DNA from: Limonium bicolor
Lineage: Eukaryota > Streptophyta > Magnoliopsida > Caryophyllales > Plumbaginaceae
Assembly (NCBI GenBank): GCA_023374045.1
Contig: CM041778.1
Span: forward strand, 291,811,533 to 291,875,532
Length of the DNA stretch: 64,000 nucleotides
Reading direction: 5' to 3'
Shown here: positions 23,179-35,269 of the stretch, one piece after another
How positions within the stretch are numbered: the first letter of the stretch is position 1
Layout of the letters: every line of letters begins with the position of its first letter
Translations under genes and position numbers: made by a program
Notes under the pieces: generated by a model
What the model was told of the DNA's origin: nothing
Seen by the model: only the letters and a program-made list of their open reading frames with translations
Databases searched by the model: none

Positions 23179-26100
23179 TGTAACACCCCAACTACAACAA
23201 CGTACTTAAACAATACCTTGCAGCGGAAATCATAACTCACAACATAACTTAACTCCTTGGTGTTACACGCCGTTAGCCACCCACGTGGCTAACAAGGCTA
23301 ACATACATACATTGTACCGGTCTGATGGACTAAACTCCCGAGCATCTAAACAAAAATCTTGTTCCATGTCCAACATTCGTCATACACTTACATTACAACT
23401 GTACCGAGTAATTACCAACTAACGCCGATACATTTTCGGTCTTACTACGCCTACCATTCATACACAAATCTCATGACTACCACATACGAATAACTACCCC
23501 GTCCTACTCTCGAACGGCTTCCAGTTCCTTGTACCTGAAACAGGAAAAGAAGAAAGGGTGGCCCCCCAGGGGGCTCAGCACCTTTGCTGGTATGGTAATC
23601 CCGCAGCCCGCATGCTACCGGGCCACGCACAACTATTTGTCGTCTTAGCATGCGGTTGATTTACTTCAAACATGCACAACTCACACATATCATGCTTATA
23701 AGCAAACATCCATTAATAGGGCACAACACAAGGTTAGCACACACAACATAACACACACTTCACTTTATATCATTCACAACTTAATTTCACCCTTCTTAGA
23801 GAGAATAAGCCTTACTTAGGGAGTGACGGGGTGATATAGGCCCGAGCACAAATCATACACTTTCTTTACTTGAGTGGCGGCCTCATATAGGACCGTACAC
23901 AACCTACACAATTTCCCCTAGCTCCAATAGTGATGAGGTAGGTAAGCCTTGGTTAAGCTTGTGGGTGGTTGTAATTTAAGAAGGAAGAACAACCATAACA
24001 TAACAAGAGGGAGTCGAAGCGAACTTAGGCTTCAACACCCTACCAACATTATACATAATTTCCCTCCTAGCCTGATGTGGAGGTCGGGTAGGTAAGCTTT
24101 GGCTAAGCTAGTGGGAGGTCGAAATCCAATGAAGGAAAACAACCCTTAACATAACAGGATGGGAGTTAATTCACATATATATATTTTAATTCCCAAACAA
24201 CACGCGACCGGAACAGACCGGATTCCTCTCCATACATAACATATAATTATTAGTTAGAGGTTCCCTTATGGAACTTATCACATACATCCATCACATAGTG
24301 TTACTAACTCGGTTAGTCACATAAGGGGAGTAATATCCCTTTTTAACAAACATGGATAACTGTATCCGATAACCACAACAACATACCAAACAAGTCACAT
24401 ACAACACACATAATCACCACATACACTAATGCACGGATAACCGTAGTTAGAACGTTCCCATGGGTTGGGACCTTTATTCCGAATACCGATCTCTTATGTG
24501 AAACTAAGGTCGGTTAACTATTATTTAACACATAACTAAGGTTAAGCGGTATCGGAATTAATTACGCCACAATAATGAATTACTGTAAACTCATTTCATG
24601 CTTTATCTTGCAAGATGGCAAACACACAGAAAAACACATTGGCATACAAGCCGGTGTAATCCGGTAGGACACAGGTTGCAAGAAAACCATACCTTACACC
24701 ATGGGTTTATCTTTACCGGGTGATCTCCCGTTCCTTGGTTCACACTTGTTCAACTGATAACATTCAAATGTTTTCATTAACATCGAAGCATTACAGTATG
24801 TAACACTATACTCCCGTACTTAACCCGTTATCCCGTTGTCTCGGTTTTTAACTTTGTGTACTTAAACTCACAATTTTCTCACATCCAACCTAACACTTGT
24901 TTACACCTTCTAAGGCCTTTAAAACTCACCAAACAAGGCTTAATCAATATCTAAAACCATTACCATTCACTTCCCATCATAACAACACTTTAAAACACAT
25001 TCTGGTAAGTTTTTAGCATGGTCCGGGTTTGTGTCCGGGGTTACAAACCCGACCAACCACGGATTTCACTTTTGGACAATTTTTCATGTGGTCCTGGTTT
25101 CAAACCCGGACCACCCCCTGGGATGGCTTTCTGGTGCGTTTTTGATGTGGTCCGGGTTTGTGTACTTGTTTACAAACCCGAACCATGTCTGTAGGGGTTT
25201 AAATTGACAGTTTTTGACCTCTTTTCCACCCCTAACTCACCTCCAATCTCTTCCTAATCATCCCACATGTATTCCAACATATTTTAGCACCTTAACCTTG
25301 CTCAAAGCCTCCTTAAATCATGGATCAAACTTATCTCTTAATTCATGCTCATTTCTACAAGTTTTCCATCCTCTCTGTTACACTTAAGCACAACAGTGCA
25401 CATGAAACTTCTTTTGTTGTTTCACAAACTTCCACCAACCTTACTAAATCTCTTACTCACCACACCAACACGTTCATAGACCAATACACTTCCAAAACCC
25501 AAGTTCATCCTTTGTTTTTCAAGCCTAACACTCTTATTCATTCTTAGCCAAATCCATGACTTTTCTAACACTTGTGCTACAGATTTTTGTACTACTCCTC
25601 TTAGTTCTCCAAATACCATTTCAAGGCTATTAAACCACTCCACTCAACACTACAAACACCTAGATTCTCCCGTTCACCAAGTCATCATCACAGCACTCAT
25701 TTTCTACTAAAAATTTGCCATAACCTCCCCATAAACTTAGCATCTCTCAAACCTCATCTTGTCATTATTTTTCAAACCTAATCTAGCCAAACCCACAAGG
25801 GTTCTATCAGAGCATAATGTATCCTCAAGACTTCATTAAACAACAATATAGCTCCAAAATCAAATGCATTGGCACTTAGGCCGTTAAATCAACACAAGTT
25901 CACAATTTTCTCTTAAATCAACTTTACACACTCCCCCACATAGATTCCAACTCATAATTTGGGCTCATTTATTTGATTACCCATCCCAAATCCTAAAGCA
26001 ATTTAAAACAAGCCTTAAGGTAGATTTCTTACCTTCATTTCACAAGTTCTCTTTTAGTTCTCCTCTTGCTCCTCCACTTCTCAATTTCGGTCAAGTGGGA

Positions 26101-27312
26101 ATGGAGTTGCCAAACTCCATCCCAACATTCATTAAACACAAGAACGTACTCAATTAATCATCTAAACCCTTAGGAAATTTTAATTCAATCAAAGGGCTTA
26201 AAACACAAAGTTAGGGTTTTACCTTTGTAGCTTTTTGAGAGGGTTCTCACCCTTGAACCAAGAAGGGGGTTATCCCACCATTGGAGGGTTGGAATGAAAC
26301 TCCAAAATAAGAAGAAACAAGGCGTGAGAATGGGCAAGAATCGGTAAGGCATGAAAATGGGAAAAATGAGTTTCTCTCTTGAAACTTTTTACCTTGTTTG
26401 AAGGAGGAGACTCCAAGCTACAAGATGGTGTGTTTTTCTCTTCAAATGGGAAAAATCCATGGAAATGAAGTTCTTCATTCCCTAATTTTGAAAAGAGGGA
26501 ATGATAGAGGATGAATAATATGTATTTATTTTTGTGATTGGAGCTTTAATAAAGCTTGGGCTTAAGGTTGAAGTTGGAGTAGCCATGGAAGAAGGGGCTG
26601 TCGCAAGGAAGAAGAAGGAGAAATCAGAGGGGAGAAAGAGAGGGTTGTACGTGAGGAAGGAAGGAAATGAGAGGAGAGGAGTGAGGGTGGGGGTATATGT
26701 TTACTTTTTCACTTTTTCACTTTTTGACTTATTTAACTTGTTAACTAGTCATGTGTGAGAGAGCTGATTTAAACTGTAAAAACCGGCCATCTGTTATAAT
26801 ACAAGCTGGAGCGTTTTTCGTTATTTACAAAAATGCTCGTTAATTTACCCGGTTTAGCACTATTCACTAACCGGGCCCGTTTTCTGGAATTTTCTCGTTT
26901 TATTTATTTTAATAGCCCTTAGGCTTCCATTAATGTTTAATTATAGTTATATAATCAACTATAATCTTTACGGGGTCGTTTAACTGTTTAAAGTCACGTT
27001 TTCAGATTTTTCTCGAAAAACGCGCTTTAGGACTCCATTAGCGTTTTAACGTGTTATTTGGATCCGTTTTCTTCCGGAATTTTTCCCACATGTTCTTAGT
27101 GTGTAATTAGGGTATATAGATATATTTATAACCCTAGTGAAGGTTATATTCCTCCTAAAATAATTAAGTACGTGTTTTCACCTTTTGTGACTTTTACGCA
27201 TTTTCTTTTTCTTTTTGGTTTTTATTTCTTCACCAATGATCTTAAGGTCTTAATTAGCCTTATATAATCATAATTACATAATTAATTAACATATTAAGGT
27301 TGGGGTATTTCA
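23179..27312 (-). mobile_element. Element C 5' LTR (4.1 kb, minus strand), nested in LTR B
   Basis: On the plus strand it runs from TGTAACACCCC to GGGGTATTTCA. On the minus strand it is TGAAATACCCC...GGGGTGTTACA, the same termini as LTRs A and B. It contains an internal duplication of about 135 bp (around 23905-24040 versus 24040-24175, both with GGTAGGTAAGC.TTGG.TAAGC), a C/G hairpin near 23561 (GGCCCCCCAGGGGGC), and a palindrome array near 25020. Open frames inside (25320-25547, 26534-26758 and others) look accidental. Confidence 0.85.
25018..25190 (-). repeat. Three tandem imperfect palindromes in LTR C
   Basis: About every 60 bp a motif recurs that pairs with itself: GGTCCGGGTTTGTGTCCGGG..TTACAAACCCGACC, GGTCCTGGTTTCAAACCCGGACC, and GGTCCGGGTTTGTGTAC..TTTACAAACCCGAACC. 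The arms are GC-rich against an AT-rich background. It resembles, in plan but not in sequence, the array in LTR B at 27371-27546. Confidence 0.75.
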
Positions 27313-27656
27313 AGTTCGGACCAATGCTCATACGCGCGTAAATGATTTTCGGAACTTTGAAACTCGACTAGTGTCCGAACTTCAAATTCTGGACACAAGT
27401 TCGGACATCTCCGTTTTCCAGGCTTTTAAACTCTCGACTTGTGTCCGAACGTTAATGTCCGGACTCAAGTTCGGACAAGTGGTTTTCACAGTTTGTTTTT
27501 CTTCGGCTTGTGTCTGAACTTCAGATGTCCGGACACAAGTTCGGACGACTACCATTTGCACATTTAGGACTCGTGTGAAGTCCGTTTTGATCTCGTTTGT
27601 GCCGTTAGATTCGTATTTTCATAAGCTATCTTTTGAGGTAAATTCAGGGTGTTACA
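27313..27656 (+). mobile_element. Element B, last part of 5' LTR
   Basis: It resumes directly after the TTTCA end of LTR C and ends GGGTGTTACA at 27656, followed by a primer-binding site. Much of it is occupied by a palindrome array. Confidence 0.7.
27371..27546 (+). repeat. Three tandem palindromes (GTGTCCGAAC...GTTCGGAC), 70-bp period
   Basis: Units at 27371-27406, 27441-27476 and 27510-27546 each consist of GTGTCCGAAC, a short loop side, and GGACACAAGTTCGGAC. They can form hairpins with CGAACTT/AAGTTCG arms. The 70- and 69-bp spacing and retained pairing across diverged loops suggest the structure mattered to the element. A partial arm (AGTTCGGACC) touches the LTR C insertion junction at 27313. 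Confidence 0.85.
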
Positions 27657-27659
27657 AGG

Positions 27660-27671
27660 TGGTATTAGAGC
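27660..27671 (+). other. Primer-binding site of element B
   Basis: TGGTATTAGAGC lies three bases after the LTR end. It differs by one base from the initiator tRNA-Met complement TGGTATCAGAGC. Confidence 0.85.
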
Positions 27672-28048
27672 CGTATTTTAGAAATAAGAAAAGATTTGAT
27701 TAAACCAGACTAAAATGTGGGGATAAGCCGTATAGGAAATTGTGTTATATTATTGTGTGTATTGTGTATGCTGAGTACAGGGAATGTTTCTGTTTGAATG
27801 TGCTGGAAGGATGCACAAGGGTTATTGGATATTGTTGCGTATATGTACATGGTCGCGTGAATTGTTTAGTTGTTAGTGTATGTGGAATAGAATAGTAGAA
27901 CTTGTAGTATGAACTCAGGGGTGGTTATGGAAATGGAGATTTTTATTCCTTTACATCGTAATCAGGAGTTCACTTGAGCTCAAGCACGTAGGACTGGCAG
28001 ACCGACTCAACTTTACGTACAACACCCGATGTAGGAGCAGGAGGACCA

Positions 28049-28730
28049 ATATGGCAGCTAACGACCCGATGAGACAGCTCAGGAGCTCGAGCTGAACTTG
28101 GGGCAGATTGTCCAACGCCAGGCCCAGCGGGACCACTTGCCTGAGGACTACACAAAGAGGATTGCGCACCAGAAGCCTTCCACTTTTGCTAGAGAGGAGG
28201 ACCCGGTTCTGCTTGAAGACTGGATCCGGGAGTTCGACAAGATCTTCAATACTGTTAACTGCCCAGAGGACAGGAAAGTCAATGGAGTAGTGTACTACTT
28301 CAAGGGTGAGGCTGATATCTGGTGGATGGCCAACCGAGATGTGCTGCGAGTTGAGCCTAACTTCGGATGGGATGCGCTGAAGCAAGCTATGAGAAGACGC
28401 TTCTACCCCGAGCACGTGCGCATGCAGAAGTACCTTGAGTTCTCTAAACTGAAGCAATTATCCAAGAGTGTGAAGGATTATCATTCAAAGTTCCTGGAGC
28501 TGGCAAGATTCGCACCTACCATGGTTCCTGACGAAGCCTCGAAGGTGCAGCGGTTTGTGGGGGGACTCAACTGGAGTCTCCAGGAGGCCTTGAGCATCTT
28601 GACCATCCCGACTCTTCAGGATGCATGGGAAGGCTGCCAACCTCTACAAGGTGCAGCAGAAGAGAAGGGAGGTTCAAGCGGGTCAAAAAAGGAAGGCAGA
28701 GGACGGGGAGGACTCCCGAGGATGTGATGA
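28049..28730 (+). pseudogene. Element B gag (Ty3/gypsy), degraded
   Basis: The open frame from about 28098 to 28727 carries the retrotransposon gag core: LEDWIREFDKIFNTVNCPED, a GEADIWWMA stretch, RRRFYPEHVRMQKYLEF and KDYHSKFLELARFAP. This is the particle-forming protein. A short N-terminal part in another frame (28049-28097) ends in a TGA. No intact CCHC zinc knuckle follows; the sequence turns into Arg/Gly-rich out-of-frame text after about 28730. Confidence 0.85.
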
Positions 28731-28776
28731 TAGACCCCAGAGGCCAAACTAGGAAAGAGATGGAGACCTCATTCTG

Positions 28777-29334
28777 ATGAGAGACGAAGGTTCGAGGGGA
28801 ACCAGAGGCAGGCCCAGAGGTGGGGTGATCGACCCCAGAATCAGACCCAAAGGACAGAGCACGGGCGAGAAAACGCTCCCCAGCGTGGTAAGGCGGGGGT
28901 GGAAATGGAGGCAACCGGGGCCAAGGAAGAACCTAGACAACCACAGAACTCCTGGGAAGATTAATGTCATGAGCCGAGCTGAGGCTGAGGCTGAAGCCGA
29001 CATGCTAGCAGGTACCTTTTTGTTTGTAGTACCCGCTCGTATTTTGTTTGATACCGGAGCCTCGTATTCCTTTATTTCTAGAACCTTTGTTGTGAAATTA
29101 GGTCTAGTTGCTAATAAGACCTCGCCTATAGCTGTATCTATACCCTCGAGGCGGGTAATCTCCTGTAATAACGTACTAAAAGATGTGGGGATAGACATAT
29201 GAGGGGTAACATTTGTAATTGATCTCATCCAGTTTGTCCTTCCCGACTTCGTCATCATTGAGGGGATGGACTAGCTGGGTAAATATAAGGGCAAGATAGA
29301 CTGTGGAGCAGAAGATCATCCTGAGAGGACCGTC
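28777..29334 (+). pseudogene. Element B aspartic protease region
   Basis: The frame 28777-29202 contains ILFDTGASYSFIS, the retropepsin DTGAS active site, followed by SFISRTFVVKLGL. The reading frame ends at a TGA (29200) in the middle of the domain, and the continuation (VTFVIDLIQFVLPDF..) is open again beyond it. In an intact element it would cleave the Gag-Pol polyprotein. Confidence 0.8.
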
Positions 29335-30835
29335 ATGGCAAGGATCACCTGTAGGTACGTGGAGAAGAAGCCCGGGGTAAAAATTGTCTCAGCAATGTCA
29401 ATCCTCTCCCAAGTGAAGAAGGGTCAGCAGGCGTATCTTTGCTATGTTCAGGATCTGAGCAGAGAACCCAGCCAGCTAGAGGAGATTCGGGTGGTGAATG
29501 AATTCTCGGACATCTTTCCTGAATAGATTCCAGGCATGCCACCAGACCGGGAGGTGGAGTTCAGTGTCGATCTAGTGCTAGGAGCAGCACCTATCTCCAA
29601 AGCCTCATACCGTATGGCGTCGTCAGAAATGAAAGAATTGAAGGTTCAGTTGGAGGATCTCTTAGATAAGGGGTACATCCGACCGAGTGTATCGCCGTGG
29701 GGAGCTCCTGTCTTGTTTGTAAAAGAAGAAGAATGGAAGCATGAGGCTATGCATAGATTACCGGGAGTTGAAACAGATCACTGTGAAGAACCGCTATCCG
29801 TTGCCAAGAATTGATGACCTCTTTGACCAACTCCAGGCGCAGAAGTTTTCTCCAAGATAGATTTGAGATCGGGATACCACCGCTCTGAGAATTGATGACC
29901 TCTTTGACGAATGCACCAGCCGTCTTCATGGACCTCATGAACCAGATCTTAATCCATATCTAGACCGGTTGTGGTGGTATTCATAGACGATATCCTCATT
30001 TACTCTAAGGATGAGGAAGAGCATGAGGAGCACCTGAGATTAGTCCTACAGATTCTGAGAGAGCAACAACTGTATGAAAATTGTCCAAGTGTGACTTCTG
30101 GTTGGACCGAGTGGCGTTTCTAGGCCATATAGTCACCAAGTAAGGGATCTTAGTAGACCCAGCCAAAATTCAAGCAGTGAAAGAGTGCCCGAGACCGAGT
30201 ACCTGACAGAGGTTCGTAGTTTCCTAGGTTTGGCAGGATACTATAGAGATTCGTGAAGGATTTTTCAAAGATTTCCAGACCTCTCACAAATCTCATGAAG
30301 AAGGTGGCCAAATTCCAGTGGAGCGATAAGTGTGAGACGGCATTTCAGACACTGAAGGAAAGGTTAACCACAGCCCCAGTGTTAACCCTACCTTCAGGGA
30401 CCGAAGGATTCGAGGTATTCATTGATGTCTCCAAGTATGGTCTGGGATGCGTGCTAATGTAGAAGGGAAAGGTGATTGCTTATGCAGCGAGGCAGCTAAA
30501 GGAGTACGAGACTCGATATCCGACGCATGACCTAGAGCTGGCAGCAGTGGTTTTTGCCCTTAAGATCTGGAGGCACTACCTATATGGTGTCTCTTGCAAG
30601 ATCTAACACCACCAACCACAAGAGCCTCAAATACATCTTCACACAGAAGGAACTCAATATGAGGCAGAGGAGATGGTTGGAGTCGATTAAGGACTATGAT
30701 TTGGAGATCTTGTATCACGAAGGGAAGTCCAACCTGGTAGCCGATGCCCTGAGCAGGAAGAGGAGCCATTCGGTAAACTCGATGTGGGTTCTCCCAGACG
30801 AGTTGGTTCGTGACTTTTAGAAGCTGAACCTGGAG
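29335..30835 (+). pseudogene. Element B reverse transcriptase-RNase H, degraded and internally deleted
   Basis: From 29335 the text matches the Ty3/gypsy RT N-terminus (FSDIFPE, a stop, then [20 protein letters not shown] and [20 protein letters not shown]). Between about 29850 and 29960 much of the palm is missing and the frame is repeatedly broken. No intact YxDD box survives, although a 'VVFIDDIL'-like stretch near 29975 remains. RNase H is partly open (30253-30462, and 30554-30820 with [20 protein letters not shown] and ADALSRK). The element is clearly dead. Confidence 0.85.
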
Positions 30836-30949
30836 GTGATGGAGTCTGGAGGAGTGGAGCAAGAGGTAAAGTTGTTCCACATGAGTGTCTTTTCCGACAT
30901 CTATGGAGAGATACTCAAAGGGCAGCCTGAAGCTGGAGCGTATCAAGGA

Positions 30950-32330
30950 GAAGATGAGAGAAGGCTAAGCAGAGGGCTTTGAGATCCATAGTGATGTCAG
31001 CTTGAGATTCAGAGGCCGATGGTATGTGCCTCAGGAGTGTGCAGAGGTGAAGGAAAAGCTGATGAGGGAGACTCATAATACTCTGTATTCAGTTCATCCT
31101 GGTGGCGAGAAATTGTATAAGGACCTAAAAAATCTATTGGTGGTAGCATAAAATGAAGAAGGAAGTAGCAGAGTTCGTGTCGAAGTGTCTCACCTACCAG
31201 AAGGTGAAATTCGAACATAAGAGGAGGGGAGGTTTGCTGCAGCCTCTGGATGTCCTGAAGTGGAAGTGGGACTCCATTTCTATGGATTTCATGATGGGTT
31301 TACCACCGGTGAAGGGAGGAGTTAATCAGACTTGGGTGATTGTGGACCGACTTACCAAGTCTGCATGGTTCATACCCATGAAGAATACTTGGTCCATGAG
31401 TCCTTTGGTGGATGCCTACATTAAGCACATGGTGAGATATCATGGAGTACCTAAGACCATCATTTCAGATCGAGACTCAAGATTTCTAGCTCATTTCTGG
31501 CAGCAGTTTCAGAAGGCGATGGGCACCAAGCTGAGTTTGAGTACCGTATTTCACCCTGCTACTGATGGTCAGACAGAAAGAACTATCCAGACTCTAGAGG
31601 ATATGCTTTGTGCCTGCATTATGGACTTCCAAGGTTTGTGGGCAGATTAGCTACACTTGGTGGAGTTTTCATATAACAACGACTACCATGCATGCTAGTA
31701 TCAGATGACTCCCTACGAGGCTTTGTATGGGAAGTGTAGAACACCTTTATGCTGGAGCGACATCAGTGAGAGTGTTGTCTTGGTGCCAGAGTTGATAGAG
31801 GAGACCATGGAGTAGGTCCGGATTATTCAGAGTCGGATGAAGGCAGCCCATGACAGGTAGAAGTCCTACGCTGATCTCAAGCGCAGACCGGTGGAGTTCA
31901 AGGTGGGAGATAGAGGTTTTCTGAAGGTATCTCCTGTGAGAGGGGTAAGCAGGTTTGGAAAGAAGGGAAAGCTTAGCCCCAAGTTCGTGGGACCCTATGA
32001 GGTATTGGAGAGGACCGGGAAGGTAGCCTACCGTTTGGCATTACCTTGTGAACTGGAGAAAGTTCACAACTTGTTCCACGTGTCCCAGTTAAAAGATACA
32101 TTCCCGACCCTTCGCACGTATTACAGCCAGAGGTTCTGGAGCTGGAGCAGAACTTATCCACGAGGAGTATCCCATCAGAGTTCTGGACATCAAGACCAGA
32201 GAGACCCGATCGAAGTCTACTCGAATGGTCAAGGTTCTATGGTCCAATCATGGAACAAAAGAGACTACGTGGGAAGTAGAGGAGGATGAGAAAGAAGTAC
32301 CCACAACTCTTCGATCAAGTAAAATTTAAG
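30950..32330 (+). pseudogene. Element B integrase with chromodomain-like C-terminus, degraded
   Basis: The HHCC region begins near 31060 (THNTLYSVHPGGEKLYKDLK). The catalytic core lies in 31153-31650, with the DDE-type aspartates in ISMDFMMGLP and ISDRDSRF, and the glutamate in TDGQTERTIQ. The C-terminal part (31891-32289) has the GPYEVLERTGKVAYRLALP module, followed in another frame (about 32150-32300) by a chromodomain-like 'TRMVKVLWSNHGTKETTWE' tail. That tail places the element among plant chromoviruses, probably the Tekay/Del group. At least five stops or frame changes interrupt the domain. Confidence 0.85.
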
Positions 32331-32387
32331 TCAGTACCGTTAGTTTAACCATTTTCTGGGTAAGTTTTAGCTTCGAGGGTGAAGCTT

Positions 32388-32406
32388 TCTTTTTCGGGGG
32401 ATGTGA
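32388..32406 (+). other. Polypurine-tract region of element B
   Basis: A G-rich stretch (TTTTTCGGGGGATGTGA) lies directly before the 3' LTR start TGAAATACCCC at 32407, the expected place of plus-strand priming. It is short and impure. Confidence 0.55.
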
Positions 32407-33408
32407 TGAAATACCCCCAAAATCCGGAATTAGGATACGTAATATAAGGTTGGTATAAGAGGTGCGAGTATTATATCAAGATAAATATGTTAGGGTCGTA
32501 TAGTCAGACGTTAGGATTAATAGTTGGCCCGGGGAAGAAATTTGTTATCTAATTAGCATTAAATACGTTTCCCTTATCTTCCATTCAACGATAGTATTGT
32601 ATAGCCTTTATTTTTGTAAACTTATCATGCTAGTTTGAATCTAAGAATTCGAATCTGATTTTACTACCTCTTAATTAATTAAATATCTTTAAGAACTCAA
32701 ATATGATTTTACCTCTCTCAATTGAATTTAGCTAATAACAGTTTCCTGTTCTCTCTCCTGATTTAAATTACGTATATTCTAGACCCTTCCCTTCCAGTTT
32801 AACCACTTCTCATATATTGGAATTACAAAATCTTTTCTCAATCCTTCTTCCTTTCCAAGTTTAATAAATTAATTCCTATTAGATATTATCCCTCATTTTT
32901 ATCTCTTACAACAACCAAATAAATTCTTTTCCATTTCAAATTAAAGAATTAATTCTTACTTACTAATGGGATATCTTGTTAGTATCTTTCTGGTGTTTCT
33001 CAACGTTAACATTTAATATATTTCCAAAACAATTATAATATGAAGCATTTGAGTTTCTTCTAAATTATTTACATTATGTAATTAATTCTTTTACTCTTTT
33101 AGAATTATTTTAACCTACTAAATTTATTCCCCTTCCTTAATTTTTTATTTAAACCACGATCTTACCGGTTGTTCTTCATCCTCTTCACGCCACCACTACG
33201 TCCTTCTTCCTCAGACTCTCAATTCACGCTCTTTCTTGTGCTTTGGTCAAAATCCTTCCCTGGTGCCAACTAGAGTTGTATCGGGTAAAGTAATTGTGTA
33301 AAAGGCATGTTAATTTATTTAGTTGTGTTCGTTGATTCCTGATTATGAATTATTATGATCTAGACAATGGTGTCGTTGATGAACGTTACTGGTGATTTCT
33401 GTGAAATT
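32407..33408 (+). mobile_element. Element B 3' LTR, truncated
   Basis: It matches 20230-21242 with scattered substitutions and small indels (for example GTTGGCC(C/T)GGGGAAGAAATT(C/T)GTTATCTAATT), then breaks off after GATTTCTGTGAA into unrelated sequence. Only the first 1.0 kb of the LTR remains. Confidence 0.85.
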
Positions 33409-33975
33409 GAAATTGTCTTTTCCAATGTGGAAGAATGAAGTTGCCATGTATTGGCTAATATAGGTCGGAGAGGGAAGAATGAAGTTGTGTGGGTTTATGA
33501 CATACCAATGTGGGTTAAACGTTTGGTTGATTAATGTGATGCGTGTTTTTTTTTAAACCGTCTTTTCAATAGACACAATTTCACCTGTTTTGATAAACCT
33601 ACAAAATTTCTTCCTTTCCCGTCATTTCTTCACTTCTCTTCTTCCCCAAGCATGCAATAGCAGCCTCCTCCCTCTTCACTCTCCAATGAACACCATCACC
33701 ACCGCTTGTGCAGCCGTGGGAGAGCTACGCCGTGTTGTCACTGCCTACCACTATCAGGCGACAGTCACTGCCGCCTGTAGGAGCTGCTACCTGTCAAAGT
33801 TGCTCACAGTATCTCTGAGTTACAACATGTCACAGGGAAACAATCCGATGTATGATGCCGATAATATAAAATTAGTAACTATACATTGGATAGGTAAAAA
33901 ATTAGTGATTTTATGTCAGATTTTGTAATTTGTTCATATTATAATTTGTATGATTCAATTAATGTTACTAGTACA
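33409..33975. other. Region between LTR B and the MULE-like fragment
   Basis: An open frame of 112 codons (33590-33928) is not recognisable; its composition (Leu/Ser/Ala, many codons read from a C/T-rich tract) suggests a 5' flank rather than a gene. Confidence 0.4.
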
Positions 33976-33979
33976 TGAA

Positions 33980-34315
33980 TTTTTTTTTTGAAGTAATGTT
34001 ATTAGTACAATTTGTGTAAATTAGCCATAGTACTTGAGATATGAATTTGTTATGTGTTAAAACATTTGAAATAATGGTATGAACTCCCAATAAATTAGCA
34101 ATAGTGCTTGAGATATTAGTTGTTAACATGAAATTAATAGCACTATGATGTTTTATTACCAATAAAATTAGCAATGGTGCTTGCAAGCCCAAGTGCTTGG
34201 GATATTAGTTGTTAATATGAAATTGTAACAACAGTATGATGTGTTTATTACCAATGAATTAGCGATGGTGCTTGCTAGCCCAAGTGCTTGGGATATTAGG
34301 TTGAGTGCTTTGAAT
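33980..34315 (+). repeat. Tandem repeat, about 90-100-bp unit, three degenerate copies
   Basis: The phrase AATTAGC(A/G)AT(A/G)GTGCTTG..GATATTAGTTGTTAA(C/T)ATGAAATT recurs near 34020, 34095, 34170 and 34260. The last copies also share GCCCAAGTGCTTGGGATATTAG. The array lies immediately upstream of the MULE-like fragment. Confidence 0.75.
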
Positions 34316-34318
34316 TAG

Positions 34319-34738
34319 GTGGATATGGCTGATTGCATTCAATTTTCATGTCATATCAACGGTAATATTGTGCACGGGGTGAATAAAGCAAATTATGAAG
34401 GTGAGAGGAAGAAGATTGTGTTAGTGAATGTCGACATCACTTTTGAGCAACTTATTGCTAAGATTGGTAGTTGTTTTGGTATCGACCAGTGCACCCATCA
34501 AGTGAAAGTGTCACACGGAATGAGCCAATTAGTGAAGAACGGTTGTATAAATTGGATAGTGACACTCATAAAGGATGATACTGATGTTGAGAGTACCATG
34601 TTATACGACCCACGAGTAGTTTTTTCGAGTTGTACGTCGAAGTACAAGAGAATCCAAATATGTTCCGCCCTACTCAAGGTGAGCAAGTACCTCAAATACT
34701 TCACACCTCTTCATCTTATTAACATCAAACCCTTTTAA
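34319..34738 (+). pseudogene. Mutator-like transposase N-terminal fragment
   Basis: The open frame reads MDMADCIQFSCHINGNIVHG, then GERKKIVLVNVDITFEQLIAKIG and LIKDDTDVESTMLYDP. The pattern (short binding motif, 'NVDITFEQLIAKI', then 'I.DD.DVE.ML') resembles the N-terminal PB1-like region of plant MuDR-family transposases. No zinc finger or DDE domain follows, and the frame ends shortly after. It is called a fragment on weak pattern similarity. Confidence 0.45.
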
Positions 34739-34965
34739 AGTCTCACACCACCTGAACACCAAACATCATTTCTTTCTTCATCTTCTCGATGCCAAATATA
34801 AATGACCTCTTCATCTTATCTACACCAAACACATATCATCTCTTCTTCTCCTCAACTCACTACACCTTAATATGAAACTTTAACCACACACAAAACCCAT
34901 TGTCAATATACTCACTACCCGTTGAACATCTGCACCAAAATGAAGTTGGTGAAGAGTATAGGGTG
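34739..34965. other. Short intergenic stretch before duplication copy 2
   Basis: Nothing was recognised apart from repeated 'CTTCATCTTAT.AACACCAAAC'-like phrases (34709, 34809). Confidence 0.4.
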
Positions 34966-35269
34966 GATCACTACAGCCGTAAAATTTCATAATCTTCTCC
35001 TTTTGAAAAATACCAGCAGTCCGACACCAAGAGTGAAATCTCCAAGAAACAGACGAAACGGATCCCATAAAGGTCTAACTTCTAAGGTTGCACATGTATA
35101 TAGGCATCTAGGTACGGGATCAATCGGTCAAAAGTATTCCTGACAACTTCTACATAGAGATATAACCTAACTTTAAGAGATCAAATATCTTATAAAGTTG
35201 ATGCAATTCTTTATGTTAGCGCTAAACAAAATTCAAAGCCAAACTAAATTGAACCAAGGAATCCACCAG

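Noticed and set aside
28567..28914. 115- and 169-codon minus-strand frames opposite gag and protease of element B
   Set aside because: They are mirror frames of clear gag/protease coding text on the plus strand.
33590..33928. 112-codon ORF upstream of the MULE-like fragment
   Set aside because: No motif and no codon pattern to support it.
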